Of a stretch of DNA of 23,089 bases, positions 15,415-22,187 are shown piece after piece (position 1 is the first letter of the stretch; each line of letters starts with the position of its first letter). The notes under the pieces were generated by a model. It saw nothing but the letters and a program-made list of their open reading frames with translations. It had not been told where the DNA came from and did no database searches. The stretch comes from an uncultured Roseiflexaceae bacterium (GTDB taxonomy: Bacteria > Chloroflexota > Chloroflexia > Chloroflexales > Roseiflexaceae). The stretch lies in NCBI GenBank assembly GCA_937988885.1, contig CALKHR010000011.1, positions 1 through 23,089 on the forward strand, in the 5' to 3' direction. Both the position numbers and the translations under genes were made by a program.

Positions 15415-16166
15415 GCAGCACTGGCACGCTTTATTTGGTGGCAACTCCGATCGGCAATCTTGGCGACATCACCATGCGGGCGCTGGAGATCTTGCGCTCG
15501 GTGGATGTGATCGCGAGTGAGGACACCCGCAAGACCGGAATCCTGCTGAAACACTTCGATATCAAGAAGCCGCAGATATCGTTCCACGAGCACAACGAGC
15601 AGAAGTCGGCGGGGCGCTTGATCGGCTTGCTGCAACAGGGCCAATCGGTCGCGCTCGTCACCGATGCGGGCACGCCCGGCATCTCGGATCCCGGCTACAT
15701 CCTGGTGCGCCGCGCCATCGATGAGGATATCCCGGTGACGATGGCGCCTGGCCCGGCTGGATTGATTATGGCGGTGGTGCTCTCGGGGTTGCCGCTGCAC
15801 AGCTTCACGTTTCGCGGCTTCCCGCCTCGGAAGCCGGGGCCGCGTCGCCGTTTCTTCGAGGTGGATCGCGATTCGCCGCATACCTTGGTGTTCTACGAGA
15901 GTCCCTATCGCCTCACCGCGTTTCTGCGCGATGCGTTGGAGGTGTTCGGCGACCGCGAGGCGGCCATCGCACACGACCTGACCAAGTTCCACGAGAGTGT
16001 GGATCGCGGGCGCTTGTCGGAGTTGTTGGCGCAGAGCGAGTCGGGCAAGGCGCGCGGCGAGTTTATCATCGTGATCGCCGGGAACGATCGGCGCGGGCGC
16101 GTCGCCACCGACACCGACGATGACGCCGACAGCGAAGATGACGATGCGGACGAGGACGACGAGTAG
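15411..16166 (+). CDS. rsmI: 16S rRNA (cytidine1402-2'-O)-methyltransferase
   Basis: This gene encodes 251 residues. RsmI methylates the ribose of C1402 in the decoding centre of 16S rRNA using S-adenosylmethionine. The tetrapyrrole-methylase fold is marked by GTLYLVATPIGNLGDITMRA at the N-terminus, SEDTRKTGILL, and SFHEHNEQ. VTDAGTPGISDPG (SAM loop), GLPLHSFTFRGFPPRK, FYESPYRL and REAAIAHDLTKFHE follow. GAGGAA precedes the ATG at 15411; in-frame codons from 15360 belong to the MFS gene. The start overlaps the transporter stop by four bases. The last 20 residues are almost all Asp and Glu (ATDTDDDADSEDDDADEDDE), an acidic tail absent from most family members and likely disordered. The identification is secure. 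Confidence 0.95.
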   Translation: MSSTGTLYLVATPIGNLGDITMRALEILRSVDVIASEDTRKTGILLKHFDIKKPQISFHEHNEQKSAGRLIGLLQQGQSVALVTDAGTPGISDPGYILVRRAIDEDIPVTMAPGPAGLIMAVVLSGLPLHSFTFRGFPPRKPGPRRRFFEVDRDSPHTLVFYESPYRLTAFLRDALEVFGDREAAIAHDLTKFHESVDRGRLSELLAQSESGKARGEFIIVIAGNDRRGRVATDTDDDADSEDDDADEDDE

Positions 16167-16190
16167 GTGACCGAGATAACAAGGTGAGAA

Positions 16191-16236
16191 TGCTCCTGCC
16201 TGCTCATCTTCACTAGGAAACGAGCAAACAGGAGCA
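16191..16236. terminator. Interrupted hairpin between rsmI and the TPR/C39 gene
   Basis: Outer arms TGCTCCTG (16191-16198) and CAGGAGCA (16229-16236) are perfect. Inner arms TGCTC (16201-16205) and GAGCA (16222-16226) stack on them after a small internal loop. It lies between convergent genes and could stop transcription from both sides; no T-run is present. Confidence 0.5.
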
Positions 16237-16277
16237 ACCTGCGACGATATAGGCTTGGATACGCTGATGAGCCGTCC

Positions 16278-19200
16278 TTACGCCGCTGCGCGTGCGGCAG
16301 CGAGCGACTCGGCATGGGCGATGTGGCGGCGCTGTCGGTCGGTCTTCGCCTCGGCATACGCCTGCTGCCGATGATGTTCCGCCGCCTCAAGATCGCCCGT
16401 GAGCAGTTTCCACATCCACCAGTACTCGTGCATGCCCTCCAAGCGCTGCTCGATATCCGATCGATTCCAAGCCCGCTGGAAATCCGCCTTGGCTTGTTCA
16501 TCCTCGCCACGGGCCATATGGATGTAGCCGCGTGTGGCCCACGCTACGTGGCAGAATGGTCCAAGCAGCACGGCCCGCTCGGCCAATTCCAGCGCTTCAT
16601 CGAACTTATCTTCGTAGATCAACAACTGCGCAAGCTTCTCGTAGGAGTTGTGCTCGTCGGGGTGCGCTTGGCGCAACTCGTGATAGGCGGCGATGCCCGT
16701 CTCTTTCCCTTCGAGGCTGTGCAACGCACTCGCCCGCACAAACAACCCCTTGAACGACTTGGGATCGAGCGCCAATGCGCGCTCCGCCATCTCCAATCCG
16801 AAGGCATCCTCATCGGCATGCTGCGCCTCCCACGCCACATCGCCGTAGAATGTCTCGTCGCGTTCCTGCTTATCGATGCTCGCACGCGCCTCATCGAAGC
16901 GTTGTAGCTCCAACAACTGCCGAATGCGCCGCACTTCCCAATAGTGTATCTTCGATGCGATATCCTCCGCGAACGCCTCATCGTCGAGGGTGGAGTCTTC
17001 GGGTTTCTCCATCGTCGCAAGATAATTGAGGATGTGATCGCAGACGGCGAGCGCGCCTTCGTAGTCTTGTCGGCTCCACACTAGTTCGTACTGCGCCTCG
17101 AAGTAGCGGTGTTCGGGCACGCCATTCGCTCGCGCTTCGTCGAGGGTCGCCTGCGCCGCCTCGTAATCGCCGTGATTACTCTGCGCTTGGCTCAGCATAT
17201 CGTACGCTGTCTCCCAATCGGGGTACGTTTCGCGGGCTTGTTGTGCCGTGGCGATCGCGCGCTCGGTAAGGCCGAAGCGCATCTCGGCGCTCCACTTGTA
17301 GTAGAAGTCTGCGCCGCTCAGCCACGATGTCTGCTGAAACAGTTGCTCGTACGCATTGCATGCACCGTCGGCATGCCCCGTGAAGAGCAACGCTTGGGCA
17401 TAACAGCGCAGCAGATTGATGTCGGTGCTGGCGTATCCGCTGGTCAGTTCGAGCACCTCTTGGTAGCGCCCTTGATCAAGCAGCAGTTCGGCCAGTTGCG
17501 AACGTGCGTAGGTCCACCCTGGCGCCAACCGCAGCGCCTCACGCGCGTAACGTTCGTGCTCTTCCGGCTCCTCACTGAGCTTTGCCAAGCGCTGGGCGAT
17601 CATCGGGTTATCGGGCATGTGCGGGTGCGCTTCGAGCAGGAACTTACGGGCCTGCTCGGGTGCCAGTTCTTTATCGCACAAGCCTACGCCCAGGGTGAGC
17701 GCTCGCTGGGCCTGCGAGTAAAAATGGTACGGCGTCGTCTGCACGATCTCGATGACTGTGTCGATGGTTTCGGGCAACAGCGCAACGCGCACCATTTGAT
17801 AGATGTTGAACGGCTCGCCCAGCGGCTCGGCATGCTGAAGCGCAGCCAAAATGGCTTGGCTCGCCTCTTCGTGGCGCTCCAGTTTGGAGAGTTGGATCGC
17901 CCGTAGCCAGTGCAGCCCGCGCTCGGGGCACCGCTCTTGAAGCCGCTCGATGGTTGCCTGCGCCGCCTCGCCATCCTGCACCGTGCTTTGCAGATCTAAA
18001 AACGCTGGGAGCAACCAGATCGACGTGTTAGGCAGCGCCAAATATTCGGCATAATACTCAACTTGCGCATCAAGCTCCTCTTGGGTGATCGTCTCGTTGC
18101 GCTGATGTCGCTCCGCCAAGAGCTTTGTGCGCCAATTCGCCCGATCGCGCAGCAATGGGCTGTAGTTGGGGTTCGCCGCGATCGCCTGATCCAGCAGTGT
18201 GCACGCCGTCTCAAGCTCGTCGGCCCGCACGTGCAGCACCGCCAAGTCGTGATACATCAGGTAGCGCAGGTACGGGGTGAGCGCTTGCTCGTGCGCTTGG
18301 GCCTGCTCCAGCACCTGAGCGGCCACACTGAACTCCCCGTGATAGAGGTACTGGTCGGCATGGGCGATGCGCGTATGCCAACTGGTCGGGTAGATCGAGT
18401 AGGCCAGTGCGAGCGCCGCCTGAGCTTTGCGAGTATCGTTGTGCAGCAGTGCGGCCTCGCCCAAACTCAGTTGCGCCAGCCACCAATGCGGCGCACGCTC
18501 AACCGCACACTCGGCGTGGTGCATCGCCTCGTACTTTTGCAGCGCAGCCGCACAACGCGCCATCCACGCATCGGCGAAGTAATCGCTTGGGTCGTTGCGC
18601 ACTGCCCGCTCGGCGCTTGCATACGCCTGCTCAAACTCGCAGCGCTGAAACTGGGTGCCTGCCAGCAATGCCTGGATGAACGCGCTATCTGGGTCCTGCT
18701 CGGCGGCCTGCTGCAACTCAGCGAGCGACCAATCGAGTTCGCCGATGATCTGCGCGAAATGGCCGATCCGCGCCCGAATCAGCGCCACATTCGGCAAGCG
18801 CTCCTGTGCTGTGGCTAACAACGCTCGGAAGCGCGCTGTGGCCTGCTCGCGCTCCTCGGCAGATGGGCTGAGCCGCGCCGCTAAACTGCCCTCCGCCCCA
18901 TTTCCTACATCGTAGAGGATGCTCCAGCGTCGGGCTTCGGCGTTCAAATAGACCTGCCACGCCAATTGGTACTGCGGGTAGCGCTCGAGGATCTGTTCAA
19001 GCAGCGCGATCGCCTCATCGGTCTGCTGCTCATCGAGCGCGATGCACGCCTGATCGAACCAGAGCAGTGCTTGATCCTCGTAGATATCGAGCAGCGCCAG
19101 GGTGTGATCGTGCCCCTGTCCGGCGGGATATGCAACGATCGAACCGTTGCGCGAGGAGACGCGAAGCTTCTCGAACGCCTCGTGTTCAAGCTCAGTAACG

Positions 19201-20348
19201 ATATGGCTGCTGGGGTCCTGCAAGATCAGCGTGTTCGCCTCTTGATCGTAGCCGATCACCACCGTGACGTGCCGCGAGTTGGGGAACTCCTGCTCGATGA
19301 TGATGGGGAATCCCGCATCGATCAGCCGTTTGATCTGCTCGATATTGAGCCGGCAGCGCAGCGTTTCGAAGCCGAGCAGATGGAAGAACTCGCGCAGCCG
19401 ATAGATCGGCGTACCGCTATCGGGAAACTTCACAGCGTCGGCGATTTGATCATTGGTGAGATCCAAACCGCCCTTCCAGAAGCGCATCACCAGTTCGATC
19501 GTGCAGGGGCCGCAGTAATCGCGGCGCTGCATGGTGCTTGGGAACTCGCGCAGTTGGACGCGCTGGTTCTGCTCCGCCGATTCCCAATGCTGCAGACGCT
19601 CAAGGTCCTTGCGCATATCCGCAAGATCGGGGAAATCGGGATAAAACTGCTCGATCGCAGTGATGCAGGCCTCAAACTGCTCGATATTGCGCGTGCGAAA
19701 CGCATTAGCGATCCGCAACATCCACGGTCGCAGATACTCGCTCGCATGCGAGATCGCTTCGTTCAGGCGTCGCTCCGCCTCATCGAACTCGCCTAGCAAG
19801 AACGCGATCGCCGCCAGCTCGTAGGAAGCGAACGCCGGGAACTGCGGCAGCATCCGCTCGTAGATCGCACGCGCCTCGATGCGCTGATCGCAGATCAACG
19901 CGACCCGACCCTGCATATTGAGAGTATCGAAATCGTTGGGGTCGAGCTCGATGGCCTGTTGGATCGTTCGTTTCGCAAGTTCGGGGCAGCCTTTGCGCGC
20001 ATAGCCACGAGCGACGCAGCCGAGCGCCATGGTCTTGTAGCGCGTGCTGGTGGCGCGCTGGGCGCACGCCTTCGCCTGCACAATGCCACGGTCGATCTCG
20101 CCATCGCCCATCCAGAGATACGCCTGCATCACCTCGGCATAAACCCGCATATCTCCATCTAGCTCTCCGATCACTGCCTCAAGACACGCTTTGGCTGTGT
20201 CTGGTTGATGAAGATCAATGAGCGCCTCGGCCTTAAAGGGCATCAGTGCTGCTGGTGTATCTTCGGCTGAAAGAAGACGTAACACTTGCAACGAGTGCTG
20301 CTGGTTAAGCAGCGAATGCAACTCATCAGCAGACGGAAAGCTAGACAT
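16278..20348 (-). CDS. Giant TPR protein with an embedded C39-like cysteine protease domain
   Basis: This gene encodes 1356 residues from the ATG at 20348, which follows AGAAGGGA; ten further in-frame codons upstream have no ribosome site. Residues 1 to about 260 are TPR-like helical pairs. A C39-like papain-fold domain follows (about 268-400): catalytic Cys279 in MQRRDYCGPCTIEL, His360 in NSRHVTVVIGYD, Asp378 in LILQDPSS. Residues about 400-1356 are again many degenerate TPRs, with recurring Trp/Tyr/Ala positions such as YRLR, PNYSPLLRDRANWR and LAPGWTYARSQLAELL. There is no signal peptide or membrane helix, so it is probably cytoplasmic. C39 domains usually cleave double-glycine leader peptides in exporters; here no ABC transporter is attached. 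It may instead process proteins recruited by the TPR scaffold, but no substrate is evident. A second cysteine, Cys282, lies three residues away. Confidence 0.88.
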   Translation of the reverse strand: MSSFPSADELHSLLNQQHSLQVLRLLSAEDTPAALMPFKAEALIDLHQPDTAKACLEAVIGELDGDMRVYAEVMQAYLWMGDGEIDRGIVQAKACAQRATSTRYKTMALGCVARGYARKGCPELAKRTIQQAIELDPNDFDTLNMQGRVALICDQRIEARAIYERMLPQFPAFASYELAAIAFLLGEFDEAERRLNEAISHASEYLRPWMLRIANAFRTRNIEQFEACITAIEQFYPDFPDLADMRKDLERLQHWESAEQNQRVQLREFPSTMQRRDYCGPCTIELVMRFWKGGLDLTNDQIADAVKFPDSGTPIYRLREFFHLLGFETLRCRLNIEQIKRLIDAGFPIIIEQEFPNSRHVTVVIGYDQEANTLILQDPSSHIVTELEHEAFEKLRVSSRNGSIVAYPAGQGHDHTLALLDIYEDQALLWFDQACIALDEQQTDEAIALLEQILERYPQYQLAWQVYLNAEARRWSILYDVGNGAEGSLAARLSPSAEEREQATARFRALLATAQERLPNVALIRARIGHFAQIIGELDWSLAELQQAAEQDPDSAFIQALLAGTQFQRCEFEQAYASAERAVRNDPSDYFADAWMARCAAALQKYEAMHHAECAVERAPHWWLAQLSLGEAALLHNDTRKAQAALALAYSIYPTSWHTRIAHADQYLYHGEFSVAAQVLEQAQAHEQALTPYLRYLMYHDLAVLHVRADELETACTLLDQAIAANPNYSPLLRDRANWRTKLLAERHQRNETITQEELDAQVEYYAEYLALPNTSIWLLPAFLDLQSTVQDGEAAQATIERLQERCPERGLHWLRAIQLSKLERHEEASQAILAALQHAEPLGEPFNIYQMVRVALLPETIDTVIEIVQTTPYHFYSQAQRALTLGVGLCDKELAPEQARKFLLEAHPHMPDNPMIAQRLAKLSEEPEEHERYAREALRLAPGWTYARSQLAELLLDQGRYQEVLELTSGYASTDINLLRCYAQALLFTGHADGACNAYEQLFQQTSWLSGADFYYKWSAEMRFGLTERAIATAQQARETYPDWETAYDMLSQAQSNHGDYEAAQATLDEARANGVPEHRYFEAQYELVWSRQDYEGALAVCDHILNYLATMEKPEDSTLDDEAFAEDIASKIHYWEVRRIRQLLELQRFDEARASIDKQERDETFYGDVAWEAQHADEDAFGLEMAERALALDPKSFKGLFVRASALHSLEGKETGIAAYHELRQAHPDEHNSYEKLAQLLIYEDKFDEALELAERAVLLGPFCHVAWATRGYIHMARGEDEQAKADFQRAWNRSDIEQRLEGMHEYWWMWKLLTGDLEAAEHHRQQAYAEAKTDRQRRHIAHAESLAAARAAA

Positions 20349-20652
20349 AACGTTCCCTTCTATCAGGTGGGCGGGCAAAACGACCTACAAAAAGAAGGTA
20401 TCACAGAGGACTTTGCTTGGCAAATGATAGTTTGTTCATGCAAAACATATTCGCTAACGATGAGCACTTTTCTAATAGACGAGGTATGGTATCTTTCGGT
20501 TTCAAGCAAACTGCACGACATGCTGTGCTCGATTGCGTGTGATAAAACACATATTTTATTGTATCAATAATTTGATATAAAAATCCCATTGTTAGCGTTT
20601 AAAGAGAGTGTTAGCCATATTGAGGTAGCAGTGTGAAGTTGTGATCGCGGGT

Positions 20653-20820
20653 ATGGCACGATCCGTGGGTGTTACCGAGCCAGACCGAAACGATTGGGGC
20701 GCGTTTGGCGGGCCAAAGCGGATCGTCATCATCCCCGTGCTTGCTCATCATTTACCGTTCGCTGCGTATGCACATACGTTCTGGCGTACGGAGGTTGAGG
20801 GGCTATTGTCGCACCTATAA
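20653..20820 (+). CDS. Possible small gene or coding remnant (55 residues)
   Basis: An open frame from ATG at 20653 to TAA at 20820 is far more GC-rich than its flanks and uses GC-ending codons like the real genes around it (for example GTC ATC ATC CCC GTG). It begins MARSVGVTEPDRNDWGAFGG and ends TFWRTEVEGLLSHL. I recognise no family. No good ribosome site precedes the ATG. It may be a small gene, the remnant of a larger one, or chance. Confidence 0.25.
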   Translation: MARSVGVTEPDRNDWGAFGGPKRIVIIPVLAHHLPFAAYAHTFWRTEVEGLLSHL

Positions 20821-21045
20821 TTTGAGATTTTATATAAAAACCCTAGCTTTTTTGGTTAAAAATACATTTATGTTGGCACAAATATTGCTGTTGACTTTAA
20901 TGTTTACAACTTTTTATTTCATCTATTATTAAATGAACGACGGTAAGATTTGATTTTTAAGGAATGGTGATTATGCCACTTGGCGGATCTCCATTGGTAT
21001 AAATTGGTGCATACTTGGTTGGTGGTGTGAAGATGGGAGGATGTG

Positions 21046-21075
21046 ATGTACTTTTCAGATGATGAAATCATGTGA
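21046..21075 (+). CDS. Nine-codon frame, in register with the downstream gene
   Basis: ATG at 21046 follows GGGAGGATGTG, a very good ribosome site, and encodes MYFSDDEIM before TGA at 21073. The stop is followed by ten sense codons in the same register that lead to the ATG at 21106. It could be a leader peptide controlling the next gene or the true start of that gene broken by a nonsense codon. Confidence 0.3.
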   Translation: MYFSDDEIM

Positions 21076-21105
21076 TTCATCAAGGGTAACCCAAGGAGTG
21101 GTGCG

Positions 21106-21597
21106 ATGGAGAAGATTCTAGAACAAGCGAGAGCAATCTTTGTATTTCGTTATTATTATCAAGACCAATCGCAACAAGATTTGATACAAATGCTGAACGC
21201 TCGGCTTGCAGATAGCTTTTTCCTCTATCGCCATCTTACCAAGGCTCAGAGCACGCTTCAGAATGTCATTACTTGCCGCGAATTAGATCTCTTTGGAGAA
21301 TTGGCAGATCAGCTATACACTTCCATTTGTCAACTCTCATCGCGTATTACTGAGTTAGGTGCCAACCCAGTCGTCTCGCACCGCACCTCGCGGATGAAAG
21401 CATACCCCACTGCTGCTTGTCTACTTGAGCATGTCGAAGCGCTCAACGAGCGATTCACGACCCATGCGTTCAAGCTTGATGAGGGTATCGATCTCGCGAT
21501 CCGTTGCGATGATCAAGTGACCGCCGATCTACTGACCGATATGCTGCGTGATGCTAATCGAGCATTGTGGTTGTTTGAGGAACAGTTGCAGGGTTAA
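21106..21597 (+). CDS. Dps/ferritin-like helical protein, ferroxidase residues apparently absent
   Basis: This gene encodes 163 residues after an AAGGAG ribosome site. The chain is almost entirely helical. The middle section, from about residue 55 (LDLFGELADQLYTSICQLSSRITELGANPVV), has the spacing of the second helix of Dps proteins, which reads D-x-x-A-E-R-I-x-x-L-G. The C-terminal TADLLTDMLRDANRALWLFEEQLQ resembles the last Dps helix with its conserved Trp. In iron-oxidising Dps that second helix carries an Asp and a Glu and the preceding helix carries histidines. Here the aligned positions are Gln and Ser, and the histidines are missing. If the fold is right, it may be a structural or DNA-associated relative rather than an iron store. 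The assignment is moderate; an unrelated four-helix bundle is possible. Confidence 0.5.
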   Translation: MEKILEQARAIFVFRYYYQDQSQQDLIQMLNARLADSFFLYRHLTKAQSTLQNVITCRELDLFGELADQLYTSICQLSSRITELGANPVVSHRTSRMKAYPTAACLLEHVEALNERFTTHAFKLDEGIDLAIRCDDQVTADLLTDMLRDANRALWLFEEQLQG

Positions 21598-21662
21598 AGG
21601 CTTTCTGTGCTCGATGCTTGGTTCTACCGCGTTGACTCTGGCATGTGAATCCCTCTGATCCG

Positions 21663-21692
21663 TTGTGTTCGTGCTAGCATGTGTGCTATTGT
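21663..21692 (+). promoter_or_regulatory. Candidate promoter of the NIPSNAP gene
   Basis: TTGTGT (21663-21668) and TATTGT (21687-21692) are 18 bases apart. A TG one base before the -10 makes it an extended -10. Transcription would start near 21699. Confidence 0.4.
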
Positions 21693-21695
21693 GGG

Positions 21696-21716
21696 CGTTA
21701 ACAGGTTGTGTTAACG
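21696..21716. promoter_or_regulatory. Palindrome on the probable transcription start of the NIPSNAP gene
   Basis: CGTTAAC, seven bases, GTTAACG is a perfect two-fold repeat lying directly after the -10 box. That is a usual place for a repressor operator. It could instead be a short terminator stem for the gene ending at 21597, but it is 98 bases away and has no T-tract. Confidence 0.4.
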
Positions 21717-21803
21717 TTCGTTTGGGCATGGCATGGTTCGTTAGTGCGCTTGTTGAACACGATCTGCTTTTGAAATCTGGGTGGAGTCACTGAGGAGGTT
21801 GCG

Positions 21804-22118
21804 ATGATTCATCAATTGCGCGTGTACGAGATCTTCGAGCACAACAAAGATGCTTTTCTTGCACGTTTCCGTGATCATGCTGCACGCATTATGGCTAAGT
21901 ACGGCTTCCAGATCTTGTGGATGTGGGAGACATCGACGCCGGAACGTTTGGAGTTTGTATACTTGTTGGCTTGGCCCGACGAGGAGACGATGCGCAGCAG
22001 TTGGCAAGCTTTCATGGCCGACGAGGAGTGGAAGGAGATCAAACGCGTGACAAACGCCGAACATGGCGATCTCGTCGGTGCGATTGAGGAACGGGTGTTG
22101 AGGCCGATTGCCAGCTAG
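21804..22118 (+). CDS. NIPSNAP-family protein
   Basis: This gene encodes 104 residues, the length of a single NIPSNAP domain, and starts after GAGGAGG. The chain opens with MIHQLRVYEIFEHNKDAFLARF and continues with FQILWMWETS, LEFVYLLAWPDEETMRSSWQAF and MADEEWKEIKRV. That beta-alpha-beta-beta pattern of a dimeric ferredoxin-like barrel, with the Trp-x-x-Phe-x-x-Asp-x-x-Trp element, is characteristic of the family. No catalytic residue is established for bacterial members; some act on small aromatic or lipid molecules. It stands alone between a probable operator-promoter upstream and a strong bidirectional hairpin downstream, so it is probably a single-gene unit with its own control. Confidence 0.88.
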   Translation: MIHQLRVYEIFEHNKDAFLARFRDHAARIMAKYGFQILWMWETSTPERLEFVYLLAWPDEETMRSSWQAFMADEEWKEIKRVTNAEHGDLVGAIEERVLRPIAS

Positions 22119-22139
22119 TCGTTCATTTGAGTTGTTTGC

Positions 22140-22180
22140 ACGACACCGACGCTCCTGTGTGATTGGAGCGTCGGTGTCGT
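22140..22180. terminator. Strong bidirectional terminator
   Basis: A perfect 16-base stem (ACGACACCGACGCTCC at 22140-22155, complement at 22165-22180) with a 9-base loop sits between the convergent NIPSNAP and lyase genes. TTTGC follows on the plus strand (with the last stem base, four T in a row). It is the strongest hairpin I found in the window. Confidence 0.85.
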
Positions 22181-22187
22181 TTTGCTA

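Larger units (their letters stand above)
20349..21105. other. Long spacer with AT-rich flanks and a GC-rich core
   Basis: This 757-base spacer separates the divergent TPR/C39 gene and the Dps-like gene. It is AT-rich at about 20380-20600 and 20815-20960, with GC-rich sequence at about 20630-20810. It contains a palindrome TATCAA-N4-TTGATA (20562-20577), a second palindrome CGTATG-CA-CATACG (20765-20778), a TATAAT at 20816-20821 with TTGAGG at 20795-20800 (15-base spacing), and TTGACT at 20891-20896. On the minus strand TTGCCA and TACCTT, 17 bases apart near 20400-20425, could be the promoter of the TPR gene. One 55-codon frame and two tiny frames are listed or discussed separately. Confidence 0.4.

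Noticed and set aside
17109..19796. Several 250-280-codon plus-strand frames opposite the TPR/C39 gene
   Set aside because: All are shadows of the Ala/Leu/Glu-rich TPR coding sequence with no domain signature.
20669..20932. An 87-codon plus-strand frame starting with GTG, ending in a hydrophobic stretch FMLAQILLLTLMF
   Set aside because: The hydrophobic end is simply AT-rich sequence read as Leu/Phe/Ile, there is no ribosome site, and it competes with the more host-like frame at 20653-20820.
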